Positions 7,021 to 16,246 are shown, counted from the stretch's first letter. The stretch is 31,475 nt of DNA from Puniceicoccales bacterium (GCA_031260015.1 JAIRKR010000029.1:1-31475), one strand, 5' to 3'. Numbers and translations are program-made. Notes: a model not told the origin generated them from the sequence alone.

Positions 7021-7794
7021 ATGAGAATAGCGCAGTGCAGTCTATTTATTCTATTATCGGGGTGCATCTACGCAAAAAATCAAATACCTCATGCGGTCTT
7101 TGAAGGTGGCATACATTTTAAGTCCGAAGACATTCAACGCGGTTCTTTGAAAGCAAAACGCGGCATAGAACCTCACGTACTGTTGCTAGTAAAAAACGAA
7201 AAACGAGGATTTTATGCCGAAACAAAAGCTTTTTTACCCACCCAATACAAAAATTTATTCGGCGATCGATGGACGCTTGGGGTGGGATACTTACAAAAGT
7301 TGACAGACTTCTTTACGTGGGATTTGGGAGCCCAATACAATTTTTTATGCAGAATACCCCAAAACCAATTGGGACATTGGCGTGAATTGTACACCGGCAT
7401 CAAAACGGATTTGCTGCTGGCCCCCAGTTTTTACATATACCACGATTTCGAAAGAAGACAATGGTGCTGGGAAATAAAGTTTAATTACGATTTTGATTTG
7501 GAAGTTTTTGGTTGGAAGCGTTGGACGTTGGAAACTATTTGCACCTATGGCTATTTGAAACACAAAAAACCCTTCGGAGGTGTACGATCGAACGCATGGG
7601 AACGCAAAGATCATTACTGGTATACCGAATTGAGCCTCTTTTTAACCTACCATTTTAACGATCACTGCTGTGCGAGGATAGGTCCCCAATTTTCCTATAA
7701 TCGAGACGGGACAAAACCCTATTCTTCCGCCAATGAGGCTACCCATCACTCCCATTTATGCTCCCTTAACGCGGGATTGTCGTATTATTTCTAG
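7021..7794 (+). CDS. putative outer-membrane beta-barrel protein
   Basis: The 257-residue protein begins MRIAQCSLFILLSGCIYAKN, an export signal. It could be cleaved by signal peptidase I after YA, or read as a lipobox (L-S-G-C15). The remainder alternates aromatic and polar residues in short stretches such as FTWDLGAQYNFLCRI, WCWEIKFNYDFDLEV and WYTELSLFLTYHF. It ends LSYYF, with the terminal Phe typical of barrel proteins handled by the BAM machinery. I do not recognise a specific family and there is no adjacent partner gene. TTGACA (6959-6964) lies upstream but its spacing to TATTTT is too long to be convincing. It overlaps the stop of the convergent small gene by four bases. Confidence 0.6.
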   Translation: MRIAQCSLFILLSGCIYAKNQIPHAVFEGGIHFKSEDIQRGSLKAKRGIEPHVLLLVKNEKRGFYAETKAFLPTQYKNLFGDRWTLGVGYLQKLTDFFTWDLGAQYNFLCRIPQNQLGHWRELYTGIKTDLLLAPSFYIYHDFERRQWCWEIKFNYDFDLEVFGWKRWTLETICTYGYLKHKKPFGGVRSNAWERKDHYWYTELSLFLTYHFNDHCCARIGPQFSYNRDGTKPYSSANEATHHSHLCSLNAGLSYYF

Positions 7795-8045
7795 AGATTG
7801 CTTAATTTATAAACGATGAAAAGTGAAGACCTTACTCGCCTATTCAAGCTTTTTATCTGCAAAAGTACACCGTATATCTTAACTTTGTCTTTCCCATTAA
7901 CGGCATGTCTAACTTCAAATCGGTTTTTTACGGATCCATCGTGAACAACGGCCATGAGAATTAGTTGATCTTTCTCTATGGTTGCGTGTGATATATACAC
8001 TTCAGCCCCATTTGCTTCCATAGACTGATAAAATTTCAGGCACAC
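7791..8045 (-). CDS. small hypothetical protein, possibly truncated
   Basis: The 84-codon frame starts with GTG at 8045; an ATG lies eight codons later at 8021. The composition looks coding, with regular hydrophobic strands such as KDQLILMAVVHDG and KVKIYGVLLQIKSL. No signal peptide or membrane segment is seen and I do not recognise it. The frame is open about 11 codons upstream of the GTG (reading NSKLHPNLSDV), which looks like protein too, and there is no ribosome binding site. The gene may therefore be the 3' part of a longer, damaged one. Its stop overlaps that of the convergent barrel gene. Confidence 0.4.
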   Translation of the reverse strand: MCLKFYQSMEANGAEVYISHATIEKDQLILMAVVHDGSVKNRFEVRHAVNGKDKVKIYGVLLQIKSLNRRVRSSLFIVYKLSNL

Positions 8046-8232
8046 GTCACTCAGATTTGGATGCAGCTTTGAGTTTTAAGTACTATAGAATCCCCAATTT
8101 ACCTGCAGGTTTTGGGATCCGCTCTTTCGACTAAGGTTTTACAACGATGAAATGCAGTAATAAGTGTAAAATAAAACAAAATAAATATTGACTCGAAAGC
8201 AAAAGATTTTCGGAATAAATTCCCTATAAATT

Positions 8233-8308
<76 letters not shown>

Positions 8309-8341
8309 GGTTTGTTAAAATTAACTTTTAAGGATAGGTAT

Positions 8342-8404
8342 ATGAAGACGTATGCTAGCGTAAAACCCGGAGCGAACGGATTATGGATGCTCGGGGACCA
8401 ATAA
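8342..8404 (+). CDS. possible 20-codon leader ORF overlapping glnQ start
   Basis: An ATG at 8342 has a good AAGGA (8330-8334) seven bases upstream and opens a 20-codon frame (MKTYASVKPGANGLWMLGDQ). It ends at TAA 8402-8404, inside the first codons of the downstream ATPase gene, in a different frame. Such an overlap could couple translation. It could equally be chance, as nothing in the peptide suggests attenuation. Confidence 0.25.
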   Translation: MKTYASVKPGANGLWMLGDQ

Positions 8405-9153
8405 TCCAAGTTAGAAATTTAAGTAAGTATTGCCAGGATGGTCCTATTTTAAAGGATGTGAGTGTCAATATTGAACAAGGAGATTTGGTTTCCATTATCG
8501 GTCCTTCGGGGTGTGGAAAGTCTACATTTTTACGTTGTTTAAACGGCATGGAAAGTTTAGACAGCGGATACATCCACATCGATGGCATTTCACTCAGCAA
8601 AAAATCCTCGGCAAGCTTTTCAAGGTGTGATTTTCAACAAAAGACGCATGAATTACGTCAGCATGTAGGTATGGTATTCCAATCTTTTAACTTGTTCCCC
8701 CACAAAACTTTATTGCAAAACGTTATGCTCGCACCCCAAATTGTACAAAAAAAGACCTCAGAAGAAGCCGAAGATATTGCTTTAAAATTTCTGGATAAGG
8801 TTGGCCTAAGATACTTTGCGCATCGATATCCCTTTACTTTATCTGGAGGGCAGCAGCAGCGGGGTGCAATAGCGAGGGCATTGGCATTATCGCCCAAGGT
8901 CATGTTGTACGATGAGCCCACGTCTTCCATTGATCCGGCGCGCGTAGATGAAGTTTTGGAAGTTATGCGAGATCTTGACAAAGAAGGGATGACGCAAATG
9001 ATCGTAACTCACGAAATGCGCTTTGCGCGCGACGCTTCAGATTACATTATTTATATGGAGCAAGGAGAATTCATTGAAATTTCCGATGAAGACGAAATTT
9101 TTATTTCTCCCAAAGATGAACGTACGCGACAATTTTTAAAACATTTTATGTAA
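8383..9153 (+). CDS. glnQ: polar amino-acid ABC transporter ATP-binding protein
   Basis: This is the cytoplasmic ATPase that drives the adjacent permease. The 256 residues carry Walker A GPSGCGKS (40-47), the Q-loop in GMVFQSFNLFPH (about 96-107), the signature LSGGQ (153-157), Walker B VMLYDEP (173-179) with T-S-S-I-D-P in the D-loop, and the switch His in VTHEM. The FNLFPH segment is typical of the GlnQ/HisP amino-acid importer subfamily. GGAG (8369-8372) stands ten bases before the ATG. The fused binding-protein/permease gene begins about ten bases after the stop, so the two form an operon. The substrate cannot be read from sequence, and the symbol reflects the subfamily only. Confidence 0.85.
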   Translation: MDARGPIIQVRNLSKYCQDGPILKDVSVNIEQGDLVSIIGPSGCGKSTFLRCLNGMESLDSGYIHIDGISLSKKSSASFSRCDFQQKTHELRQHVGMVFQSFNLFPHKTLLQNVMLAPQIVQKKTSEEAEDIALKFLDKVGLRYFAHRYPFTLSGGQQQRGAIARALALSPKVMLYDEPTSSIDPARVDEVLEVMRDLDKEGMTQMIVTHEMRFARDASDYIIYMEQGEFIEISDEDEIFISPKDERTRQFLKHFM

Positions 9154-9163
9154 ACAATTTTCT

Positions 9164-10714
9164 ATGTCTCAATTTGTTAAACTTACATTTTTAATTCACA
9201 TATTCGGTATCATGGGATGTGTTTTAGGGGAAATAAAACCCTTAAAAATTTTGCGCTGGGGAGCCGATGTAGAATCGGGTGTTCCAAACGTTTTTTACGA
9301 TCCACGGCAACCGTCGAAAATCACCGGATTTGAATACGAAATTGCAGCAGCCTTGGCAACGACGATGCACGCTCAGTTAAAATTTCATGCCAATGATTGG
9401 GAAATGTTGGTCCCCGGTTTACAACGCCACGAATACGACATATTATTAAACGGCATCGAGTGCAATACGTGGCAAGGTTTTGCGGATAAAGCGAGCATTC
9501 GACTGTCCATTCCCTATTATGTTACACATTTACAACTCGTTGTTGCCTCCTATTCTCCTTTAAAATACTTTTCGGAATGCGAGGATAAAACCATTGGAAT
9601 CCTCAAACAATCTCGGCATGCCGAAAAAGCCTTAAAACGTTTTCACAATACACAAATCGTTATTTACGATGATGAAGTGAAAGCTTTTGCAGATTTGGCC
9701 AACAAACGGCTCGATGGAGTTTTGTTGGATTATCCAGAGTCTTTTTATTACGCGGCCGTTGACAAAAATGTGCGGTTGGTCGATGAGCCCATCTCTCATC
9801 TGGAATACGCCGTTATGGTCAGAACTGAAGACGTAGATTTGCTGGAAGAAATTAATAAGGCCTTGAACGCACTCATTCACAATGGACAATTACGCTCTAT
9901 TTTGGAACGTTGGAATTTGTGGAATGCGGCAACGGCAGCCTATTTCCAGGCGACGCCTACGGCAAACAGTCCGGCCATTGCATTCGATCAATACGTTGCC
10001 ACCGTCCAATCGAATCAAAAACAATGGGGAAACTTTTACCTTCAATGCCTACCTATGCTGGGGAAAGCCGCTTGGACAACCTTGAAATTATCACTCACAG
10101 CCATGTTTTTTGCCATGATTGCCGGTTTTAGTTTAGCCGTCGCACGTATTTACGCAATCGGTCCCATACGTCTACTGGCGACCCTGTACGTGGAGTGCGT
10201 ACGTGGCATTCCCTTACTGATTCAGTTATTGTTCATATTTTATGGACTTCCAACCTTATCTAAATATTTACCGGATCCCATAGGCCATTGGATCTGTTTT
10301 TCTCCCTTCTTGGCAGGTGTTATTGCATTGGCCATCAATTATTCTGCCTACGAATGTGAAATTTATCGCGCGGGATTATTGTCGGTACCTCGTGGACAAA
10401 TGGAAGCCGCTAGAGCTTTGGGTATGTCTCATGTACAGGCGCTTTGGTACGTCGTTTTCCCGCAAGCCATTCGCATGGTTATTCCTCCCGTAACCAACAA
10501 TTTCATAATGCTACTGCAAGATTCTTCATTGGTATCCATGATAACGATTGTTGAATTGACCCGCGCTTACCAATATTTGGCAGCCACCAATTTCAATTAT
10601 TTCGGGACAGGGCTATTGGTTGCCGGCGTTTATCTGGCAATTGGCTTCCCCTTTGTCTGCTTGGCACGTCGCTGTGAAAATCGCTGCAACTTAAAAAAAT
10701 ACACGTACAAGTAA
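9164..10714 (+). CDS. fused amino-acid binding protein and ABC permease
   Basis: The 516-residue protein combines two importer parts. After an N-terminal hydrophobic signal or anchor (about 5-22), a family 3 solute-binding domain spans about 28-250. It includes ITGFEYEIAAALATTMHAQL, LLNGIECNTWQGFADKASIR and DGVLLDYPES. From about 295 follows a HisM/GlnP-type permease with hydrophobic segments, the opening AAWTTLKLSLTAMFFAMIAG and the ATPase-contact loop EAARALGMSHVQALWYVVFP. Fusion places one binding domain on each permease monomer at the outer face of the inner membrane, as known for GlnP-type systems. It pairs with the ATPase just upstream. The stop overlaps the psd start (TAATG). Confidence 0.85.
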   Translation: MSQFVKLTFLIHIFGIMGCVLGEIKPLKILRWGADVESGVPNVFYDPRQPSKITGFEYEIAAALATTMHAQLKFHANDWEMLVPGLQRHEYDILLNGIECNTWQGFADKASIRLSIPYYVTHLQLVVASYSPLKYFSECEDKTIGILKQSRHAEKALKRFHNTQIVIYDDEVKAFADLANKRLDGVLLDYPESFYYAAVDKNVRLVDEPISHLEYAVMVRTEDVDLLEEINKALNALIHNGQLRSILERWNLWNAATAAYFQATPTANSPAIAFDQYVATVQSNQKQWGNFYLQCLPMLGKAAWTTLKLSLTAMFFAMIAGFSLAVARIYAIGPIRLLATLYVECVRGIPLLIQLLFIFYGLPTLSKYLPDPIGHWICFSPFLAGVIALAINYSAYECEIYRAGLLSVPRGQMEAARALGMSHVQALWYVVFPQAIRMVIPPVTNNFIMLLQDSSLVSMITIVELTRAYQYLAATNFNYFGTGLLVAGVYLAIGFPFVCLARRCENRCNLKKYTYK

Positions 10715-11598
10715 TGCAATTTTTTAATCGATATACGGGCACGCTTCAGGAAGAAAAAGTCCCCAACGAATCCATCCTACGATGGCTCTGCGAAACAAAA
10801 GTTGGACATTGCTTCCTTAAAATATTTGTTCGCAATGCCTGGATATCGAAAATCTTAGGCTGTTGGATGAATACACGCCTAAGCAAATATAAAATTCATT
10901 CTTTTGCAAGAAATTACGGCATTTGTCTGGACGATTTCGAAAAAAAACTAAACGAATACGAACATTTTAATGATTTTTTTTATCGAAAATTTAAAGCCGG
11001 GAAACGAAATTTTAATAACTCGAAAGAACTTATCTGTTTCCCGACGGACGGAAGGCATTTGGGATTCAGCGCAATCGATGACTCTGCAGAATTTTTTGTC
11101 AAAGGGGAGCCCCTTTGTTTAAAAAAATTATTGGGATCGAATCAGTGGGCTCATCATTTTAGAGATGCAAGCATGGTAATCAGTCGATTAAGTCCTGTGG
11201 ATTATCACCGATTTCATTTTCCCCTAGAAGGCATTCCAAGTCAAAGTCGATGCGTTAATGGGTACCTCTATTCCGTACATCCATTGGCTTTAATGAAAAA
11301 CATGCTCACGTTTACGCAAAACAAACGATGGATTTGCATTTTAAAGCACGAAATCTTAGGCGAAGTGGCACTCATCGAAATTGGAGCAACGGGCGTAGGA
11401 TCGACGGCCCAAACGTACCTTCCAAATCGCTTTGTCAAAAAAGGGGAAGAAAAGGGCTATTTTCTCTTTGGGGGATCCACCGTCATTACGCTACTAAACT
11501 CTAAAAGAGTCAAATTAGCGGACGACTTACTGGAACAAACACACCGCGGATACGAGTTATACGCGCATTGTGGAGACGTCTTCGGTCGTATCATTTAA
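10714..11598 (+). CDS. psd: phosphatidylserine decarboxylase proenzyme
   Basis: This enzyme makes phosphatidylethanolamine from phosphatidylserine at the inner membrane. The 294-residue proenzyme closely resembles the chlamydial type as I remember it: EHFNDFFYRKFKAGKRNF, a PTDGR motif, then SRLSPVDYHRFHFPLEGIP with the conserved His. The self-cleavage site FGGST lies near the end. Cleavage between G254 and S255 would give a small alpha chain carrying the pyruvoyl group. The TAATG overlap with the transporter gene shows translational coupling, although a functional link is not obvious. No pssA gene is in the window. Confidence 0.92.
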   Translation: MQFFNRYTGTLQEEKVPNESILRWLCETKVGHCFLKIFVRNAWISKILGCWMNTRLSKYKIHSFARNYGICLDDFEKKLNEYEHFNDFFYRKFKAGKRNFNNSKELICFPTDGRHLGFSAIDDSAEFFVKGEPLCLKKLLGSNQWAHHFRDASMVISRLSPVDYHRFHFPLEGIPSQSRCVNGYLYSVHPLALMKNMLTFTQNKRWICILKHEILGEVALIEIGATGVGSTAQTYLPNRFVKKGEEKGYFLFGGSTVITLLNSKRVKLADDLLEQTHRGYELYAHCGDVFGRII

Positions 11599-11662
11599 GT
11601 GTGTATGAAGCAAGCTTTATGCGGGTTTTTCAAAACGAGGTACGTTTTTAGCAAGCTATATT

Positions 11663-12991
11663 TTACAATAAAACAACCCCTATGAGGGCAAATAAAATGA
11701 GTGCGAGGTTGTAATGTAAAAAAGTGGGTATGCACGTATCGTAAATGTGATGGTGTTGGCCATCGGCATTTAAACCTGAAGTGGGACCTAAGGTCGTATC
11801 CGAAGTCGGAGAACCTGCGTCTCCCAGCGCAGCGGCCGCCGCCATTAATACAATTGTTTGCTGGGGCGAGAAATGCATTTTTATGCAAATGGGCACAAAC
11901 ACGGTGGCCAAGATGGGAACCGTCCCAAAAGACGTCCCTATGCCCATTGTAATCAATAGTCCGATCAATAATATCACGAAAGCAGTCAATAGTTTACTTT
12001 CGGGTAAAAAGGTCGTCAAGGTTGTCACCAAAGCTACAATACCTCCGGTTGTTTTTAAAACATTTGCAAATCCAGCCGAAGCCAACATAACAAATGCAAT
12101 AAATCCCATCATGTAAATCCCTTCGCTCATCAATTGATCCATCCTGTTGTGCTCGACTGCTCTCAATAAAAAAATAATACTCAACCCAACAAGAGCTCCC
12201 AATGGAAGAGAATGCGTCAATAGTTGAATTATAAAAGTCACCAGGATGGCTAATAGAATGACAGCATGACTTTTGTTCATTTGAGGACGCGGCATACCGT
12301 GTTCTTGTTCTTCTAGGTTGTCAACATTTGAATAAACACGCGGCTTTCGGTAAGAAATAAACACTGCAATACACAAACCTACCGTCATGGCTATTCCCAA
12401 GATGAAAGTAGACTGCCAAATTGCGCTGCGTTGTACGAACATACCATTTTGAATCATGTTATCGGCAATTAAATTTTGAAAAATAATGCCAAATCCGGCA
12501 GGTATTGCGATATAGGGCATTTTTAACCCAAATGCCAATATGCAGGCAACGGCACGTCGATCTATTTTCAATTGATTCATGGTTTTCAAAAGCGGCGGAA
12601 TCATCATGGGGATAAATGCAATGTGAATGGGAACGATATTTTGTGAAGCGATGGCCACCAGGGTCAGTATTCCAAATAAGCCATAGGTTCGATGTTTAAC
12701 AATTCGCGTAATTGTTTCGGATAACATTTTAGAAAAGCCCGTGTGTATCATGGAGGCCGCAAAAGTACCCAGCAAAATGTAACTGAGTGCTGTTTCAGAA
12801 TTGTCGCCCATCCCCGCAATAAAAGCATCCATGATATGCGTTATTTTCATCCCCGAGAGGAGACCTGCCACCAAAGCAGAAATTAAAATAGCCAACAAAA
12901 CATTAACGCGCCTCAGGCATAAAACACACAGCAAACCAATTGATAAAATAACGGGACTCAGCAATACGGTTTTCATGAAAATGGATGCCAT
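11663..12991 (-). CDS. Na+/H+ antiporter family membrane transporter
   Basis: The 442-residue protein has about ten or more hydrophobic segments and belongs to the NhaC-like Na+/H+ antiporter family, probably the YuiF-like branch. Typical stretches are AIASQNIVPIHIAFIPMMIP, GIGTSFGTVPILATVFVP and the conserved C-terminal GDAGSPTSDTTLGPTSGLNA with the nearby HHHIYDTCIPTFLHYN. Some members of this branch are implicated in amino-acid rather than sodium transport, so the substrate is open. A hydrophilic loop with NLEEQEHG divides the two halves. It converges with psd across 64 bases with no clear terminator and shares its strand with hemW, 44 bases upstream. Confidence 0.8.
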   Translation of the reverse strand: MASIFMKTVLLSPVILSIGLLCVLCLRRVNVLLAILISALVAGLLSGMKITHIMDAFIAGMGDNSETALSYILLGTFAASMIHTGFSKMLSETITRIVKHRTYGLFGILTLVAIASQNIVPIHIAFIPMMIPPLLKTMNQLKIDRRAVACILAFGLKMPYIAIPAGFGIIFQNLIADNMIQNGMFVQRSAIWQSTFILGIAMTVGLCIAVFISYRKPRVYSNVDNLEEQEHGMPRPQMNKSHAVILLAILVTFIIQLLTHSLPLGALVGLSIIFLLRAVEHNRMDQLMSEGIYMMGFIAFVMLASAGFANVLKTTGGIVALVTTLTTFLPESKLLTAFVILLIGLLITMGIGTSFGTVPILATVFVPICIKMHFSPQQTIVLMAAAAALGDAGSPTSDTTLGPTSGLNADGQHHHIYDTCIPTFLHYNLALILFALIGVVLL

Positions 12992-13035
12992 GCTCCTATC
13001 TTTGTATTTATGTTGTCAAGTATCCATTAAACATT

Positions 13036-14160
13036 TTAATAATCGGCCACGTAACTGAGAATTTCACGGGCCAGTGCATCCACCAACAGTAATCCTTTAT
13101 CGGTACAGGTTAATTGGTTGTTTTTCATGTTAACGAGTCCTTCCAATTTGAATTGCTGCCACAAAGGTGCGTATTTCGTTACATCCGCAAAAGGAAATCT
13201 TTTTTGCAAGGTATCCAAACAAACGCCTTCACGCATTCTTAACCCAAAAATGATACAATCCGCACATAACATTTCTTCCGATAAATCCATACAATTGATT
13301 TTTCCCTTACTTAACCAATCGTGTACAGCATTTGCATTTTGAAAACGTTGTCGATTCCATTGAGAAGCCGCGCTGGGGCCTAAACCTATCCACTCTTGCA
13401 TTCTCCAAGTATTCAAATTGTGAAGACAAGCGTGTCCACCACGCGCAAAATTTGAAACTTCATAATGCCGATAATCGTGATTTTCCAACCAATCCCACGT
13501 ACGTAGGTAAAGCGAAGCTTCTCGGTCTTCATTCACACACCGGCCTCGTCTAAAAGGATCCTCCAATCGCTCCAACGACAGGCAATAGGTGGAAATGTGT
13601 TCTGGGCTCAAATGGATTGCTTCGTTGAGGTCCATTTCCCAAAGATTAAAGTCAGCAAAATCAGGATGGAAAATAAGATCCAAATTGATGTTGTTAAACC
13701 CTGCGGTACGGATCCAATCGTAGGCTCGATATACCTGTGCACGCGTTTGCCTTCTACCTAAATACTCCAAAATATCCGTTTGAAAACTTTGAATTCCCAT
13801 GGAAATGCGCGTTACCCCGCCTTCTTTCAAAACTTTCAATTTTTCAAGATTAATCGTTGTGGGAGATACTTCAACCGTCCATTCGTTAACCTGCGGCAAA
13901 AGAGCTTGCATGTGGGTACACAAGGTTTCCAAATCTCGACACGATAAACTACTTGGGCTTCCGCCGCCAAAAAAAATGGTACTTACACTTCGCTGCGATA
14001 AAATACTTTTCCATCGTTCCCATTCACGATTTATTTCAAATAGATAAGCTTGTACCAAAGATTTAATGGGACGTTCTTTGTAAAAATTACAGTAGGCACA
14101 GAGGTTTGCACAAAAAGGAACATGGATGTAAAGACCTAAAGATAAAGCTTGTAAGCTCAT
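13036..14160 (-). CDS. hemW: HemW-like radical SAM protein
   Basis: HemW is a radical SAM protein related to the oxygen-independent coproporphyrinogen oxidase HemN, and is now seen as a heme chaperone. The 374 residues open with LGLYIHVPFCANLCAYCNFY, where C17, C21 and C24 form the CxxxCxxC motif for the iron-sulfur cluster. FFGGGSPSSL, the SAM-binding glycine motif, and RISMGIQSFQ, LDLIF and EHISTYCLSLE fit HemW. The fourth Cys that HemN carries right after the motif is replaced (CNF, not CGC-type), which supports HemW over HemN. The ATG at 14160 is close to the divergent lipoprotein gene, so the two promoters must overlap coding sequence. Confidence 0.88.
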   Translation of the reverse strand: MSLQALSLGLYIHVPFCANLCAYCNFYKERPIKSLVQAYLFEINREWERWKSILSQRSVSTIFFGGGSPSSLSCRDLETLCTHMQALLPQVNEWTVEVSPTTINLEKLKVLKEGGVTRISMGIQSFQTDILEYLGRRQTRAQVYRAYDWIRTAGFNNINLDLIFHPDFADFNLWEMDLNEAIHLSPEHISTYCLSLERLEDPFRRGRCVNEDREASLYLRTWDWLENHDYRHYEVSNFARGGHACLHNLNTWRMQEWIGLGPSAASQWNRQRFQNANAVHDWLSKGKINCMDLSEEMLCADCIIFGLRMREGVCLDTLQKRFPFADVTKYAPLWQQFKLEGLVNMKNNQLTCTDKGLLLVDALAREILSYVADY

Positions 14161-14184
14161 AAATTTTTATTGATTATTTTGGAT

Positions 14185-15159
14185 ATGAAAACAACTGCGC
14201 CAATGAAAAAAAGTACTTTTTATGCATGTATTGGAAGTTTGGGAACTTTGTTATTTCACGGATGTTCGCCCATTTTGAACAATCTAACACCTCCGACGGT
14301 GCAAAGAAATGCATCCAATCGTTACCGTTTTACCGTACACAGTCGATTATTGGAAAAACAAGTGGTCGCCAATTCTTTTAAACCCTCCATTGTTATCGAT
14401 GGCGAAACGCACGCGTTACAGCAAGAATCCTTTAATGACCACTTTTTCTTTTACGATCATGCCATCCATCCACAGCGTACCGAAGCGGATTACTACTTTG
14501 CTCTCACCTACGACAAAAATTCTCGTGGACGAATTCTGTCAAAAACAACCAAAAGTCCACTTGCAAAGCTTATCATTCAAGAACGCTGCGTTTTTTCCCT
14601 AGATACGGATAGAGCGCCGGTTGGGGCCGACGTAAATGTATTGGGACGTGGATTTACGTCCAGCGATCGTATTGTGGTAGGAGATTGCAATGCACCTACC
14701 CAATGCATTTCAGAAAATGTCCTATCGTTCAAAACACCACTACTCGTGGCAAACAAATCTTATCCCGTGTGGTTATTGAGTAACGAGTTTAAGGTATTTA
14801 TTGGAAATTTGCTACTGGATAATGGCACACTCAGCGTAGACATGGATTCCATTGAACTTGAAAGCGGCAAATCCATAGAAGTTACCTTTTCCACCAGTCA
14901 AACGGTTTCAGGATCTGGGCTCTACCTAAACGTTACGACCAATATTCCCGACAGTGTTATTATGCCCGAAGTCATTATACCGGCCAACGAAGACCATGTC
15001 TCCGTTCCAATAGAAGGCGGAGAAGTGGGGCAAGGGCATTTGTTTATCAATGCAATAGGATACGATGATTTGTCAATTCCCATTCAAGTCACCGCTGCAG
15101 ATACAACAAAGGGTACCGAATCAGCTTTCGAAGATGTTGACACAAAACATCCAAAATAA
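14185..15159 (+). CDS. cell-surface lipoprotein candidate with a TIG-like domain
   Basis: From the ATG at 14185 the protein has 324 residues. An ATG at 14203 gives the shorter and perhaps better signal MKKSTFYACIGSLGTLLFHG followed by Cys. The F-H-G-C end is an unusual lipobox, so lipidation is likely but not certain. Residues about 130-180 contain APVGADVNVLGRGFTSSDRI with a following C-x-C pattern, resembling an IPT/TIG immunoglobulin-like fold. The C-terminal third is beta-rich (LYLNVTTNIPDSVIMPEVII), ending in an acidic, Thr-rich tail. A TTG at 14170 could extend the frame by five codons but is less likely. I do not recognise a specific family. It stands divergent to hemW and about 170 bases before the LOG gene. 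Confidence 0.55.
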   Translation: MKTTAPMKKSTFYACIGSLGTLLFHGCSPILNNLTPPTVQRNASNRYRFTVHSRLLEKQVVANSFKPSIVIDGETHALQQESFNDHFFFYDHAIHPQRTEADYYFALTYDKNSRGRILSKTTKSPLAKLIIQERCVFSLDTDRAPVGADVNVLGRGFTSSDRIVVGDCNAPTQCISENVLSFKTPLLVANKSYPVWLLSNEFKVFIGNLLLDNGTLSVDMDSIELESGKSIEVTFSTSQTVSGSGLYLNVTTNIPDSVIMPEVIIPANEDHVSVPIEGGEVGQGHLFINAIGYDDLSIPIQVTAADTTKGTESAFEDVDTKHPK

Positions 15160-15327
15160 ATTAAGCTGGTAAATATTTCGTGTGTGTTTAATGAAGATTT
15201 CTAATCCCATGTGACATCTCGATATTAAATAAAAAGGATATTCATGTACTCTTGCTTTCTATTTTAGGATTGCTTAAGTAAATGGAAATGGTTACAATTG
15301 TTCATGTTAAGGAGATGTGTTACAATT

Positions 15328-16104
15328 ATGAATATTCCAACTTACTACAACGATAAGAATTTTTGCAGCAGTGCCGATGCGCGTTCTTTAAGAATTCTGA
15401 GTGAATACTTAGGCCCACAACAACGTCTGAGCCAGTATAATATTAATCACACCATCGTATTTTTTGGATCGGCACGCATAGGCTCTCCAGAAAATTTAAG
15501 TAATCATCAGGGGAATCCATGCTTTTTATCCGCTAAATACGCTGAAAAGGCAGCCACTTATTATGAAAAAGCACGCTCATTGGCATACAAAATTACCCAA
15601 TGGTCTTCGCAATTATCTGAAAATTCACGCCCCTACTTGATTACAGGAGGAGGCCCCGGAATCATGGAGGCAGGGAATCGAGGTGCCCAAGAGGCCGGAG
15701 GTATTTCCATCGGCATGGCAATCGCTCTGCCATCGGAACAAGGCATAAATGCTTATTGTACTCCCGGAGCGAGCATGAAGTTTCATTATTTTTTCATGCG
15801 TAAATACTGGCTTCTGTTCAAAACAAGGGCTTTTATTGCATTTCCCGGTGGCATAGGAACTTTGGACGAGTTATTTGAAATTTTGACACTGATGCAAACG
15901 CAAAAGGTGCGCAAATTCCCAATTTTACTGTTTGGAAGCGAGTTTTGGGATAAAGTGATCAACTTTCAAATACTGATTGATTGGGGCGTGATGGCTCCTC
16001 AAGACGTCGAATTATTTCACATTTTTGACGATGTGGATGAAGCCTCAAAGTACCTACAAAATATTTTAACTCCCGATTACTTGGCAAACGCAAGTAATCG
16101 CTAG
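15328..16104 (+). CDS. LOG-family (lysine decarboxylase-like) Rossmann protein
   Basis: LOG proteins hydrolyse nucleoside monophosphates (cytokinin-type or ordinary purine nucleotides) to base plus ribose phosphate. From the ATG at 15328 the product has 258 residues. It includes FFGSARIGS, the motif LITGGGPGIMEAGNRGAQEA and the catalytic FPGGIGTLDELFEILTLMQT. The older name lysine decarboxylase is misleading for the family. AAGGAG (15309-15314) is a perfect ribosome binding site, 13 bases before this ATG, somewhat long. An upstream TTG (15298) or ATG (15304) in frame has no such site. The N-terminal extension of about 50 residues fits the longer members of the family. A terminator hairpin follows. 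The physiological substrate is unknown. Confidence 0.82.
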   Translation: MNIPTYYNDKNFCSSADARSLRILSEYLGPQQRLSQYNINHTIVFFGSARIGSPENLSNHQGNPCFLSAKYAEKAATYYEKARSLAYKITQWSSQLSENSRPYLITGGGPGIMEAGNRGAQEAGGISIGMAIALPSEQGINAYCTPGASMKFHYFFMRKYWLLFKTRAFIAFPGGIGTLDELFEILTLMQTQKVRKFPILLFGSEFWDKVINFQILIDWGVMAPQDVELFHIFDDVDEASKYLQNILTPDYLANASNR

Positions 16105-16133
16105 TAAACACGAAAACAACCGTAGAGACTTAC

Positions 16134-16174
16134 GCCCAGCCGAGGACTTATAAAGAGGGCTAGGCTACTTTTTT
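16134..16174 (+). terminator. rho-independent terminator after the LOG gene
   Basis: GCCCAGCC (16134-16141) pairs with GGCTAGGC (16158-16165) with one mismatch, enclosing a 16-base loop. Six T follow at 16169-16174. It lies about 30 bases after the LOG stop and 70 bases before oppB, separating the two units. Confidence 0.55.
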
Positions 16175-16246
16175 AACAAATTAACTTGCAATTTGGTGGC
16201 ATAAAACAATCTTTAAGGTAAAGTGTAACAGATTGAATGGGCAAAG

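Noticed and set aside
11781..12116. 111-codon + strand frame
   Set aside because: Antisense to the antiporter gene; low-complexity shadow of membrane segments.
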